64,000 nucleotides of DNA from Nocardia sp. NBC_00565 (GTDB taxonomy: Bacteria; Actinomycetota; Actinomycetes; Mycobacteriales; Mycobacteriaceae): positions 9,610,001 through 9,674,000 of the forward strand of contig NZ_CP107785.1 in the NCBI RefSeq assembly GCF_036345915.1, written 5' to 3'. This document shows, one piece after another, positions 25,409 to 33,727 of the stretch. How positions within the stretch are numbered: position 1 is the stretch's first letter; the number at the start of each line of letters is the position of its first letter. Position numbers and translations under genes: made by a program. Below the pieces are notes generated by a model. It was not told the origin of the DNA. It made no database searches and saw only the letters and a program-made list of their open reading frames with translations.

Positions 25409-26077
25409 TCAGTCGCGGTGCGCGATCCCGATATTGATCACCGGACGCGCGCTCGGATCCAGCCACCGCAGTACGGTCCGCAGATCGGCCGCCGCGATCG
25501 CGACGCACCCCGCGGTCGGTCGCCCCGTCTCGACATGCAGGAAGAAGGCCGAGCCCGCACCCGCGACAACAGGTTGGCGGTTGTAGTCGATCACGACCGC
25601 GTGCTCATACGCCGGACCGGCCGCCCCGAGGTTCTCACTGGACTGCTCGTCGAAATCGCAAGCGCCCGTTTCGCAATGCGCGTACTGGTTGTAAGTCGGC
25701 GCGTCGACATCCGAAACCCACCAGTCCGAGCTGCCCACCTGTCGATACGGAAGTCCGCTCTCGTTGTCCGGCGCGATCCCAAAGGCCTCGCTGAGCGTCC
25801 ACACACCGGCGGGAGTGTGCGCGGAGCTTTCACTGGCCTGCCCGACCCCATCCCGCCCGACAAACGCCCGCACCGGCCCGATTTCCGCGCGCCACCCATC
25901 CGAAAAGTGTTGCCACGCGGTCAGTGTCGCGGTTGTCGCGGAGGCTTTGTCCGCGACAACGGTAATGACCTGTGTCGCGTCACCGCGGTAAGGCAGCGGC
26001 ATAGCGGGCTTCGAATTGCTGGTGCACGCGCTGACCGCGGCCAGCAGCACGATGACCGCCAACAGCCGTTTCGACAA
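25409..26077 (-). CDS. L,D-transpeptidase-like lipoprotein (YkuD fold)
   Basis: 222 residues. A lipoprotein signal peptide ends in the lipobox LAAVSAC with the acylated Cys18. The catalytic YkuD motif is recognisable near the C-terminus: H159-A-V-V-I-D-Y, H181 in AFFLHV, and GRPTAGC191-V-A-I with the nucleophilic Cys. The domain is shorter than classic mycobacterial LdtMt enzymes and lacks their Ig-like domains, matching the secreted YkuD-only group with four extra Cys (C136, C140 may pair). It probably acts in peptidoglycan cross-linking or maintenance outside the membrane. Confidence 0.75.
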   Translation of the reverse strand: MSKRLLAVIVLLAAVSACTSNSKPAMPLPYRGDATQVITVVADKASATTATLTAWQHFSDGWRAEIGPVRAFVGRDGVGQASESSAHTPAGVWTLSEAFGIAPDNESGLPYRQVGSSDWWVSDVDAPTYNQYAHCETGACDFDEQSSENLGAAGPAYEHAVVIDYNRQPVVAGAGSAFFLHVETGRPTAGCVAIAAADLRTVLRWLDPSARPVINIGIAHRD

Positions 26078-26265
26078 CTGATACCTCCGGAAAAGTGTGG
26101 GCGGCAGTGCCAGGCAGGTCGACCCTACTGTGCGCTCGAACTGTTCTCAGGGATGGCGAGAGCGTGGTCGGCTCATGGGATCCAGTGGGCGCTGACCTGC
26201 GGATGAATCGGGACTTGTGTCAATCGGTGACGCGGGGGAATGTCTGAAGTAAGGAGTCGCCGAGG

Positions 26266-26307
26266 TGGCTCTGCCGTAGCAGGCCGTGGCGGCTCTGCCG
26301 TAGGAGG
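26266..26307 (+). repeat. Two-copy 24-bp-period repeat containing the ribosome site
   Basis: GGCTCTGCCGTAG occurs at 26267-26279 and 26291-26303, period 24. The second copy is extended as GTAGGAGG and supplies the ribosome site of the next gene; the first reads GTAGCAGG. It may be a recent duplication. Confidence 0.6.
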
Positions 26308-26315
26308 TGGTAAAG

Positions 26316-26909
26316 GTGTCGACGTTGCCGGTGCGGATGTGGCGGGTGCAGCCGTGGAACCCGAGTCCGCTGATGCGGGTATCGGATCGGGTGCAAGGGC
26401 TCGTTCGGATCCTGGTCGTATTGGTGCTGCTGCTCGGGGTACCCGCGGCCGCGGCGTCCGGGACGGCGGCCTATAGCTCGGCCGCCGAGCAGATCCGGGC
26501 CGAGAATGCGACGAAAACTGCGGTCTCGGCGACGGTCATCGGAACTCCGGTGCGGATGCAGGTGGCCGATCGCAACGGCACCACGGCCGAGCACTACCAG
26601 GCGGCGGTCACCTGGGATCGCGACGGAAAATCCGGCAGGGCGACGATCGTCGTCCCGGATACGGCGCAAGCGGGTGCGGCCGTGCCCCTGTGGCTCGGTC
26701 CGGACGGGCAGCCGACCGCCGCTCCTCAGCGATCCAGTGCCGCCGCCATCCGCGGTATCGGAGTCGGCGCGACGGTACTGATCGAGATCTGGGTCGGCGC
26801 GGCGGCGGTCCTGTGGTCGACCGGGTGGGTGCTCGACCACCGGCGGCATGCGCGCTGGGACCGGGAGTGGCGGCAGATCAGTCACCCGACCGGACACGGC
26901 AGTCAGTGA
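26316..26909 (+). CDS. Rv1733c-family membrane protein
   Basis: 197 residues from GTG 26316, eight bases after GGAGG. An N-terminal WNPSPLMRVSDRVQGLVRIL leads into membrane segment one (about 30-50). An extracytoplasmic domain of about 90 residues follows (ATVIGTPVRMQV, AAVTWDRDGKSGRATIVVP). Segment two is at about 150-175, and the tail is basic. This matches the mycobacterial Rv1733c family of two-pass membrane proteins known as a dormancy-related antigen; the biochemical role is unknown. It is monocistronic. Confidence 0.7.
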   Translation: MSTLPVRMWRVQPWNPSPLMRVSDRVQGLVRILVVLVLLLGVPAAAASGTAAYSSAAEQIRAENATKTAVSATVIGTPVRMQVADRNGTTAEHYQAAVTWDRDGKSGRATIVVPDTAQAGAAVPLWLGPDGQPTAAPQRSSAAAIRGIGVGATVLIEIWVGAAAVLWSTGWVLDHRRHARWDREWRQISHPTGHGSQ

Positions 26910-27044
26910 CCGTTCGGGGTGCCGAGGGTCGGCTGGCTCACACTCTGCGCTTTTTGCCGCGATTCATGGGATGCTTGTCCAGTGAGATCAGGCTTATCGA
27001 CGTGATCCGCTTGGCTCATCTACAGAAAAGAATGAAGTAAAGCA

Positions 27045-27248
27045 ATGACTCAAGGCAGTGTGAAGTGGTTCAACGCCGAAAAGGGCTTCGGTTTTATCGC
27101 ACAGGACGGTGGCGGCCCTGACGTCTTCGTGCACTACTCCGCCGTATCCGGCTCGGGATTCAAGTCCCTTGAAGAAGGACAGCGCGTGGAGTTCGAGGTC
27201 GGACAAGGACAGAAGGGCCCGCAGGCCCAGGACGTCCGCGCAATCTGA
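27045..27248 (+). CDS. cspA: Cold-shock protein, CspA family
   Basis: 67 residues. Both RNA-binding motifs are intact: KGFGFI near 15-20 and DVFVHY near 29-34. The start [17 protein letters not shown] and end [11 protein letters not shown] are typical of actinobacterial CspA. It acts as an RNA chaperone. A clear terminator follows. The 130-bp leader has no strong ribosome site, and cold-shock leaders are often regulated by RNA structure. Confidence 0.95.
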   Translation: MTQGSVKWFNAEKGFGFIAQDGGGPDVFVHYSAVSGSGFKSLEEGQRVEFEVGQGQKGPQAQDVRAI

Positions 27249-27263
27249 TCGACGCGGCTAGGT

Positions 27264-27294
27264 AAAGCCCCGCGCCCTCCGGGTGCGGGGCTTT
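27264..27294 (+). terminator. Terminator of the cold-shock gene
   Basis: Stem AAAGCCCCGC / GCGGGGCTTT (10 bp) with an 11-base loop that can extend by three G-C pairs. It ends in TTT, and the reverse strand starts with AAA, so it may also serve the convergent DUF5666 gene. Confidence 0.75.
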
Positions 27295-27311
27295 CGCGTG
27301 TTCCGGGGTAG

Positions 27312-27947
27312 CTATGAACTGGGGCGGCGCTGCTGGCCGTCCATCGGTTGACCCATACCCGGTCCGCCCATAGCCGGTCCGCCCATGCCGCCGTTCGCCT
27401 GCGGGCCCGCATCGGGGGTGGTGCCCGTGGTTATCGCGGTCGCCGTGGCCGTTCCGTCCTTCTCGGTGCCGCGAATGCTCACCGTGTCGCCGACCTTGAC
27501 CGAGGCCGACGTGGTCGTCGCGGTGATGGTGTAGGTGTGGGAGTAGTCGTCGGCGCTCTTGGCGGTGACGGAGGTGCTGGATATCGCGGTCACGGTTCCG
27601 GTCTGGGTCAGTTCGGTGGTGTAGCCACCGTTGCCGTCGGAGACGACGAACTGGCCGTGCAGCGCTGGTCCGGACATCATGGCGCCGGAACCGGTCGATC
27701 CGTTCTGACCGCGGCTGCCCGCGGCGCCGTTCATGCTCATACCGGGTCCGCCGCCCGGACCGCCGAAGCCGCGATCGCTACTGGTGTGGTGCGCGGCGGC
27801 GTAGATCGCGCCGCCGCCTGCGACGGCGATCACAGCGGCGATGCCGACGGCTGCCAGGGTCTTCTTCGTCGACCACGCGGGCGCGGACTGTGGTGCGCCC
27901 CAGACGTGTTCGCCGTCGGACGGGGGTTGCTGGCCGGGGTTGGTCAT
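27312..27947 (-). CDS. Membrane-anchored DUF5666-type protein
   Basis: 211 residues from ATG 27947, with AGAGGAG upstream. Layout: short cytoplasmic N-terminus with WSTKKT, one membrane anchor (about 31-51), a Gly/Met-rich linker (GGPGGGPGMSMNGAAG), a compact beta-rich domain (about 105-175) with GTVTAISSTSVTAKSADDY and VKVGDTVSIRGTEKDGTA, and a Gly/Met/Pro tail. The GTV-x-x-(8)-V-K-VGD-V pattern fits DUF5666, a small OB-like extracytoplasmic domain. It is divergent from the two-component system, with CACAG arrays facing both ways, so it is probably part of that regulon. Met-rich stretches could bind copper, but that is speculation. Confidence 0.7.
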   Translation of the reverse strand: MTNPGQQPPSDGEHVWGAPQSAPAWSTKKTLAAVGIAAVIAVAGGGAIYAAAHHTSSDRGFGGPGGGPGMSMNGAAGSRGQNGSTGSGAMMSGPALHGQFVVSDGNGGYTTELTQTGTVTAISSTSVTAKSADDYSHTYTITATTTSASVKVGDTVSIRGTEKDGTATATAITTGTTPDAGPQANGGMGGPAMGGPGMGQPMDGQQRRPSS

Positions 27948-28015
27948 TGTGCGGATGCTCCTCTGCGGTACTGACCGGGCGGCTGTGCGCGCCGCCGTTG
28001 GATCAACCCTGGTTC

Positions 28016-28059
28016 GCCGACTTAGGAGCGAGCTGTGGACGAGGTCAGGATCGACTGTG
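28016..28059 (-). promoter_or_regulatory. CACAG 11-bp repeat array facing the DUF5666 gene
   Basis: On the minus strand, four 11-bp units: CACAGTCGATC, CTGACCTCGTC, CACAGCTCGCT, CCTAAGTCGGC. The order mirrors the plus-strand array 10 bp away. Direct repeats at 11-bp steps are usual for OmpR-family response regulators. Confidence 0.5.
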
Positions 28060-28069
28060 CCGTGGCGCT

Positions 28070-28113
28070 CACAGCTGGCACATAGACATCGCACAGCTAC
28101 ACCCAAGAACGGG
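28070..28113 (+). promoter_or_regulatory. CACAG 11-bp repeat array facing the response regulator gene
   Basis: Four 11-bp units: CACAGCTGGCA, CATAGACATCG, CACAGCTACAC, CCAAGAACGGG. A CATGAT -10-like box at 28118-28123 follows, ending six bases before the ATG, so the array sits in the -35 position as expected for an activator. Confidence 0.6.
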
Positions 28114-28129
28114 TCGGCATGATGCGAGA

Positions 28130-28879
28130 ATGTCCACGATGACCACCGGAAACAGTCCAGCCGAACGCGCCGTCATGCGCCGTGCCGACGGCAGCGCCAT
28201 CAGCGTGCTCGTCGTCGACGATGAGCCGGTGCTGGCCGAAATGGTGTCCATGGCGCTGCGGTACGAGGGCTGGGACGTCACCACCGCCGGCGACGGGCGC
28301 ACGGCCGTCACCAAGGCGCGCGAGACGCGCCCGGACGTGGTGGTGCTCGATGTGATGCTGCCGGATATGACCGGGCTCGAGGTGCTCGGCAAATTGCGTC
28401 AGCAGATACCGCACCTGCCGGTGTTGCTGTTGACGGCGAAGGACTCGGTCGAGGATCGCATCGCCGGCTTGACCGCGGGCGGCGACGACTATGTGACCAA
28501 GCCGTTCAGCATCGAGGAGGTGGTGCTGCGGCTGCGGGCGCTATTGCGCCGCACCGGGGTGACCACCGAGGACAGTGGCGCCCAGATCGTGGTCGGTGAC
28601 CTGGTGCTCGATGAGGACAGCCACGAGGTCACCCGGAGCGGTGAGCTCATCACGTTGACCGCTACCGAATTCGAGCTACTGCGCTACTTCATGCGCAACC
28701 CCAAGCGGGTCTTGAGCAAGACGCAGATTCTGGATCGGGTCTGGAGCTACGACTTCGGCGGGCGGTCCAATATCGTCGAGCTGTACGTCTCGTATCTGCG
28801 CAAGAAGATCGACGGCGGACGTGCGCCGATGATCCACACGCTGCGCGGTGCCGGATATGTCCTCAAGCCCGCGGGCTGA
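28130..28879 (+). CDS. OmpR-family response regulator
   Basis: 249 residues from ATG 28130. Receiver domain (about 24-140) with the acidic pocket DDEP, phospho-acceptor Asp in VVVLDVMLP near 73 and Lys in VTKPFS near 123. The C-terminal winged helix (about 152-247) has LTATEFELLRYFMRNPKRVLSK and SYLRKKIDGG, ending in RGAGYVLK. The sensor kinase gene overlaps its 3' end, so the two are a cognate pair. The CACAG array just upstream suggests autoregulation. Leaderless translation is likely because there is no ribosome site. Confidence 0.95.
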   Translation: MSTMTTGNSPAERAVMRRADGSAISVLVVDDEPVLAEMVSMALRYEGWDVTTAGDGRTAVTKARETRPDVVVLDVMLPDMTGLEVLGKLRQQIPHLPVLLLTAKDSVEDRIAGLTAGGDDYVTKPFSIEEVVLRLRALLRRTGVTTEDSGAQIVVGDLVLDEDSHEVTRSGELITLTATEFELLRYFMRNPKRVLSKTQILDRVWSYDFGGRSNIVELYVSYLRKKIDGGRAPMIHTLRGAGYVLKPAG

Positions 28880-30377
28880 CGCGTTGCGATCGCCGCGTCG
28901 CTGGTCGCTGCGGGCTCGCCTGCTGGTCGGCCAGGTGTTGTTACTCGTGATCGTGGTCGTCGGTATCGGTGCCGCGACAGAGCTTGCGCTGCAACAGTTC
29001 TTGGTGCACCAGCTCGATACCGAACTGATCGATATGCAGCGACGCTCACTGGCGGACGTCGGTGGGGGACCGAGTCTCGGGCCGCCGCCGGGTGGACAGG
29101 CACCAACTCCGCCGCCGCGGCCGCCGTCGCAAGGGCCCGGCCCCGATTTCCTGGACCGGCGCGGCATTCAACCCGATACGGTCGGCGCGCTCGTCAACCA
29201 GGGCAGCGTCACCGCGGGCAAGATCGGCGCCGACGGCACTCAGACAGCGCTGTCGGATACGGCGCGACAGCAGCTCGCAGCGGTGGCCACCGGAAAATCG
29301 GTCACCGTCGATCTCGACGGCCAAGGTCGCTACCGAGTGGTCGCGGACTCGACCTGGGAGGGTAAGACCGTCATCACCGGTTTGCCGTTGGCGTCGGTCG
29401 AGGCGACCTTGATGCGGGTGCTGCTGATCCTGGTGATCGGCACCGCGGCCGTCCTGATCGTCGCGATCACGGTGGGGATCTGGCTGATCCGGCGCGCCCT
29501 CGCACCGCTGGATCGCGTTGCGGCCATCGCGACCCGAGTCGCCGATCTGCAACTGGATCGCGGCGAAGTGGCGCTGCCCGTTCGGGTTCCGGCCGCGGAC
29601 GCCGATCCGCGCACCGAGGTCGGTCAGCTCGGCTCCGCGGTCAACCGGATGCTCGATCACATCACCAGCGCGTTGTCGGCGCGGCACGACAGCGAGACCC
29701 GGGTCCGGCAATTTCTCGCCGATGCCAGCCATGAGCTGCGCACACCGCTGGCCGCGATCCGCGGCTATGCCGAACTGGCCCAACGCAAGCGGGCCGAGGT
29801 GCCCGCCGATGTGGCCAATGCGATGGGCCGAGTGGACTCCGAATCCCGGCGGATGACCGGGCTGGTCGAGGACATGCTGCTGTTGGCGCGACTGGATTCC
29901 GGACGCGGGCTCGAGCACGAGCCGGTCGATCTGACCCAGCTGACGGTGGACGCGGTGAGTGACGCGCATATCGCCGGTCCCGAGCAGCAGTGGGATCTGG
30001 AACTGCCGGATGAGCCGGTAGTGATCACCGGCGACGCGGCCCGGCTGCATCAGGTACTGGCGAATCTGCTGGCCAACGCGCGCACCCACACCGGGCCCGG
30101 TACCACCGTGGTCACCTCGTTGGATTTCGACGGCGACCGGGGTGCGGTGTGGCGGGTGACCGATGACGGGCCCGGCATTCCGGCCGCACTGCAACCGGAG
30201 GTCTTCCAGCGCTTCGCCCGGGGCGACTCCTCGCGTTCGCGGCGGGCGGGCAGCACCGGCCTCGGGCTGGCGATCGTCGCCGCGGTGGTGCAGGCCCACG
30301 GCGGGGACATCGTGGTGGACAGCGCGCCGGGGCATACCGAATTCACCGTGCGCCTGCCCGGTGACGTAGCGGACTGA
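28857..30377 (+). CDS. Sensor histidine kinase
   Basis: 506 residues from ATG 28857 (GTG 28848 possible), overlapping the regulator gene by 23 bp. Membrane segment one is at about 21-42; an extracytoplasmic domain of about 130 residues begins with a Gly/Pro-rich stretch (GPPPGGQAPTPPPRPP); segment two is at about 180-206. HAMP follows (about 207-270), then HisKA with the phospho-His in DASHELRTPLAAI near 297. The ATPase domain shows LLANARTHTG near 400, DDGPGIP near 434 and GSTGLGLAIV near 464. The unusual proline-rich sensor suggests a cell-wall location. The signal is unknown. Confidence 0.95.
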   Translation: MSSSPRADALRSPRRWSLRARLLVGQVLLLVIVVVGIGAATELALQQFLVHQLDTELIDMQRRSLADVGGGPSLGPPPGGQAPTPPPRPPSQGPGPDFLDRRGIQPDTVGALVNQGSVTAGKIGADGTQTALSDTARQQLAAVATGKSVTVDLDGQGRYRVVADSTWEGKTVITGLPLASVEATLMRVLLILVIGTAAVLIVAITVGIWLIRRALAPLDRVAAIATRVADLQLDRGEVALPVRVPAADADPRTEVGQLGSAVNRMLDHITSALSARHDSETRVRQFLADASHELRTPLAAIRGYAELAQRKRAEVPADVANAMGRVDSESRRMTGLVEDMLLLARLDSGRGLEHEPVDLTQLTVDAVSDAHIAGPEQQWDLELPDEPVVITGDAARLHQVLANLLANARTHTGPGTTVVTSLDFDGDRGAVWRVTDDGPGIPAALQPEVFQRFARGDSSRSRRAGSTGLGLAIVAAVVQAHGGDIVVDSAPGHTEFTVRLPGDVAD

Positions 30378-30380
30378 GCG

Positions 30381-30413
30381 CACAGCGACCTCACAGCCAC
30401 GCCCAAGGTGGCA
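30381..30413 (+). promoter_or_regulatory. CACAG 11-bp repeat array before the first glycosyltransferase
   Basis: Three units at exact 11-bp steps: CACAGCGACCT, CACAGCCACGC, CCAAGGTGGCA. The core CACAGCCACGCCCAAGG matches CACAGCTACACCCAAGA of the regulator promoter at 14 of 17 positions. It begins four bases after the kinase stop codon and ends 27 bp before the next ATG. Confidence 0.6.
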
Positions 30414-30440
30414 ACCACGTCGGGTCACCAGGATCGAAGT

Positions 30441-32435
30441 ATGACTACGACCTTGCTGGACGTTCGGGCCCCGGCACCACCATCGCCGGTACCGTCGATC
30501 GGACGGAGTCAGCGGTGGCAGCGGTTGTCGCTGGTGCTGCTGTTGGCCGCCACCGCGTTGCTGTACATGTGGGATCTCGGTGCGAGCGGCTGGGCCAACG
30601 ACTTCTACGCCGCGGCCGTGCAGGCCGGATCACAGAGTTGGCAGGCGATGCTCTTCGGATCCAGCGACGCCGCCAATGCGATCACCGTGGACAAGACACC
30701 CGCTGCGCTATGGGTGATGGATATCTCGGCGCGACTGTTCGGCTTCAATTCGTGGAGCATGCTGGTGCCGCAGGCGCTGGAAGGTGTTGCGGCCGTCGGG
30801 GTCCTGTACGCGGCGGTGCGGCGGGTCGCTGGTCACTGGCCGGGGATCCTGGGCGGTGCGGTACTGGCGTTGACACCGGCGGCGGCTTTGATGTTCCGCT
30901 TCAACAATCCCGATTCGCTACTCGTTCTGCTGCTGACCGTCGCCGCCTACTGCGTGCTGCGGGCGATCGAAAAGGACAGCGGCGCTTGGTGGTTGCCCTT
31001 GGCGGGAGTGGCGGTCGGGTTCGGCTTCCTGGCCAAGATGATGCAGGCGTTCCTGGTGTTGCCCGCATTCGCGGTGGTGTTCCTGCTCGCCGCACATGTG
31101 CCGCTGCGTACGCGGATCATCAGGTCGGTGGTCGCGGTGCTCGCGATGGTGGTGTCCGCGGGCTGGTATCTGGCGCTGGTTGCATTGTGGCCCGCGTCCT
31201 CGCGGCCGTACATCGGTGGGTCGCAGCACAACAGCATCCTCGAATTAGCCTTGGGCTACAACGGTTTCGGCCGGTTGACCGGTAACGAGACCGGCGGTCT
31301 CGGCAACCTGAACTCCGATGTCGGGTGGGCGCGGCTGTTCGGATCCGAGATGGGCGGCCAGATCGCTTGGTTGCTGCCCGCGGCGCTGATTCTCGGCGTT
31401 GCCGGACTGTGGATCACGCGGCGGGCCCCGCGCACCGACCGCACCCGGGCGGCGCTGTTGCTGTGGCTGGGCTGGTTGATCGTCACCGGCGTGGTGTTCA
31501 GCTTCGCCAATGGAATTCTGCATCCCTATTACACGGTGGCGCTGGCCCCCGCGATCGCCGCGACGATCGGCATCGGTGCGGCCCTATTCTGGCGGCGCCG
31601 CAACGACATTCGGGCGACAGCGGTGCTGTCCGGTGCGCTCGTGGTGACGACTCTGCTGGCGTGCGTCCTGCTTTCCCGAACCAGCGACTGGCTGCCGTGG
31701 CTGAGCCCGGTGATCGCCGTGGCCGGTGTCGGATCGGCGGCACTGCTGCTGGTGGCGGGCAGGTTGCCGAAGGCCATCGCGAGCGTTGTGCTGGCGCTCG
31801 CGTTGGCCGCGGGGCTGGCGGGGCCGGGCGCGTATGCGCTGGCGACCGCGGCGACGACGCACAGCGGGGCGATCCCGTCGGCGGGGCCTGCCGGGGCAGG
31901 TCGGTCGTTCCCCGGCGGCCGACCCAGTGCGGGCACACCGTCCGGCAACAGTGACGGCGGTGGCACAGGGGCACCGACAGGCAGCACGGACGGTGGCACC
32001 GGCACCGGCACCGGCACCGGCACCGGGAACGTCGGTGGTGGTCGCGGCCCGATGGGCGGGCTGCTGGGCGGCGTGACGCCGGGTGCGAACCTGACCGCGG
32101 CGCTGACCGCGAACGCCGGCGACTACACCTGGGTCGCGGCCACGGTCGGATCCAACAACGCCGCCGGTTACCAGTTGGCCACCGGGGATCCGGTGATGGC
32201 CGTCGGCGGTTTCAACGGCACCGATCCGGCCCCCACTCTGGCCGAATTCCAGGATGACGTGGCGCAGCACAAGATCCACTACTTCATCAGCGCCCAAATC
32301 ATGGGCGGCATGCGCGGATCCTCCAGCGGCAGCCAGGCCGCGACCGAAATCGCCGCCTGGGTCGCGGCCAACTTCACCGCCCAGACCATCGACGGCGTCA
32401 CCGTCTACGACCTCAGCGGCGGCACGGTCGGCTGA
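30441..32435 (+). CDS. ArnT/GT39-like polyprenyl-linked glycosyltransferase, paralogue 1
   Basis: 664 residues. After a membrane segment at about 31-48 comes the GT39-type loop SGWANDFYAAAVQAGSQSW with its acidic residue and NAITVDKTPAALWVM. About a dozen membrane segments follow to residue 465. Then come a low-complexity linker rich in Gly/Thr and a soluble C-terminal domain (about 540-664) with YTWVAATVGSNNAAGYQLATG, GGFNGTDPAPTLAEFQDDV and HYFISAQIMGGM. This layout is that of YkcB-like mannosyl/glycosyltransferases that use polyprenyl-phosphate sugars on the outer face. It shares the same architecture with the protein at 33.7 kb. Confidence 0.85.
   Translation: MTTTLLDVRAPAPPSPVPSIGRSQRWQRLSLVLLLAATALLYMWDLGASGWANDFYAAAVQAGSQSWQAMLFGSSDAANAITVDKTPAALWVMDISARLFGFNSWSMLVPQALEGVAAVGVLYAAVRRVAGHWPGILGGAVLALTPAAALMFRFNNPDSLLVLLLTVAAYCVLRAIEKDSGAWWLPLAGVAVGFGFLAKMMQAFLVLPAFAVVFLLAAHVPLRTRIIRSVVAVLAMVVSAGWYLALVALWPASSRPYIGGSQHNSILELALGYNGFGRLTGNETGGLGNLNSDVGWARLFGSEMGGQIAWLLPAALILGVAGLWITRRAPRTDRTRAALLLWLGWLIVTGVVFSFANGILHPYYTVALAPAIAATIGIGAALFWRRRNDIRATAVLSGALVVTTLLACVLLSRTSDWLPWLSPVIAVAGVGSAALLLVAGRLPKAIASVVLALALAAGLAGPGAYALATAATTHSGAIPSAGPAGAGRSFPGGRPSAGTPSGNSDGGGTGAPTGSTDGGTGTGTGTGTGNVGGGRGPMGGLLGGVTPGANLTAALTANAGDYTWVAATVGSNNAAGYQLATGDPVMAVGGFNGTDPAPTLAEFQDDVAQHKIHYFISAQIMGGMRGSSSGSQAATEIAAWVAANFTAQTIDGVTVYDLSGGTVG
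31995..32024 (+). repeat. Five in-frame GGCACC hexamers
   Basis: GGCACC repeated five times, encoding alternating Gly-Thr in the linker before the C-terminal domain of glycosyltransferase 1. The repeat could vary in length by slippage without breaking the frame. Confidence 0.9.
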
Positions 32436-32461
32436 GTCGAGCACAACCAAGGGAGAACGAA

Positions 32462-33400
32462 ATGGATTACGCCACAACGGATATCGTCCGCCCGTTCCGC
32501 ACCGCGGTGGTGCCCGCCGCAGGCTTGGGCACCCGCTTCCTGCCCGCCACCAAGTCGGTGCCGAAGGAACTGCTGCCGGTGGTCGACACACCGGGCGTCG
32601 AGTTGGTGGCCGAGGAGGCCGCCGCCGCGGGCGCCGATCGGCTGGTGCTGGTCACCGCACCCGGGAAACAAGGCGTCGCAGCGCATTTCGCCACGGATCG
32701 GGAGCTCGAGCACGCGCTCGCGGAACGCGGGAAATCGGCGCTGCTGGAGAAGGTTCGCAACGCTCCCGGCCTGCTGGCGGTGCGGACCGTGCTCCAGGAA
32801 CGTCCGCTGGGGCTCGGGCACGCCGTGCTGCAGGCCGAGCGCGTGCTCGCCGCGGACGAGAGTTCGGTCGCCGTTCTGCTGCCAGACGATCTGGTGCTGC
32901 CACGCGGCGTGCTGGACACGATGGCGCGCGTGCGGCGTAGGCGGGGCGGCAGCGTACTGTGCGCGATCGACGTTCCGGCGGATCACGTCGGCGCCTACGG
33001 CATCTTCGACGTCGAGCCGGTACGTGACGCTGCTGACCCGAATGTGCTGCGGGTCAACGGAATGGTCGAGAAACCGGCGGTGGGACAGGCCCCCTCGACC
33101 TACGCCGCGGCGGGCCGCTATCTGCTCGATCGCGCGATCTTCGACGCACTGCGCCGGATCGAACCGGGCGTGGGTGGCGAGCTCCAGCTAACCGATGCCA
33201 TCGCCCTGCTCATCGCCGAGGGACATCCGGTGCACGTCGTCGTGCACCGCGGCATTCGGCACGACATCGGCAATCCGGCCGGATATCTGCGTGCCGCAGT
33301 GGATTTCGCGTTGGCGCGGGAGGAGTACAGCGCGGAGTTACGCGACTGGCTGCTGGACCGGCTCGGCGTGGACCGAACCAGGCAGGCCGGAGCCGCGTGA
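32462..33400 (+). CDS. galU: UTP-glucose-1-phosphate uridylyltransferase
   Basis: 312 residues. The nucleotidyltransferase signature PAAGLGTRFLPATKS with the following PKELLPVVD is at residues 19-45. Further motifs are PLGLGHAVLQA, LLPDDLVL, the GAYGIFDVEP strand and GMVEKPAVG, all as in GalU. It would supply UDP-glucose, a donor for sugar-phosphate carriers. It starts 26 bp after glycosyltransferase 1 with a GGGAGA ribosome site, so they are cotranscribed. This is functionally consistent with an envelope glycosylation pathway. Nocardiae usually have another galU elsewhere, so this may be a dedicated copy. Confidence 0.9.
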   Translation: MDYATTDIVRPFRTAVVPAAGLGTRFLPATKSVPKELLPVVDTPGVELVAEEAAAAGADRLVLVTAPGKQGVAAHFATDRELEHALAERGKSALLEKVRNAPGLLAVRTVLQERPLGLGHAVLQAERVLAADESSVAVLLPDDLVLPRGVLDTMARVRRRRGGSVLCAIDVPADHVGAYGIFDVEPVRDAADPNVLRVNGMVEKPAVGQAPSTYAAAGRYLLDRAIFDALRRIEPGVGGELQLTDAIALLIAEGHPVHVVVHRGIRHDIGNPAGYLRAAVDFALAREEYSAELRDWLLDRLGVDRTRQAGAA

Positions 33401-33727
33401 CCAGCCCGCGGAAGGGCCGCCACGCTCCCAGCCACGGGAACGGCTCGAGTACAGCCGTGTCCCGCCGGTCCTGGCCGGCCTGATGACGGCGGCCTGGTTG
33501 ATCCAGAGAGTGGGTTACCGACCGCTCGAACTGTGCGTGTGAGAGCGGCGCGGGTTCACAGGCGGTGCATAGCTTGGACAAAGAGTCGGCCCACGCCGCA
33601 GTCCCAACATTGGACATGACTACCGCGACCCGAGGAGCAAGCGAGGGTTCGCGCGGTACCGCATCCGACGAACGCGCCGGTCGGCACCGTCCCACCCATT
33701 GAATCGATAGCCGACAGAGGATTCGAT
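33401..33727. other. Intergenic region with a third CACAG array
   Basis: 327 bp without a gene between galU and glycosyltransferase 2. It holds an array of three 11-bp units at 33557-33589 (CACAGGCGGTG, CATAGCTTGGA, CAAAGAGTCGG). Nothing else was recognised apart from a run with CGGGAACGG inverted bits. Confidence 0.5.
33557..33589 (+). promoter_or_regulatory. CACAG-type array before the second glycosyltransferase
   Basis: CACAG, CATAG and CAAAG units at 11-bp steps. The first two have the same order as units one and two of the regulator promoter array. The gene start is 138 bp downstream, so a leader or a second element lies between. Confidence 0.4.

Noticed and set aside
26220..26897. Minus-strand frame opposite the Rv1733c-type gene
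   Set aside because: Arg/His-rich low-quality sequence; the plus-strand protein has a ribosome site and family features.
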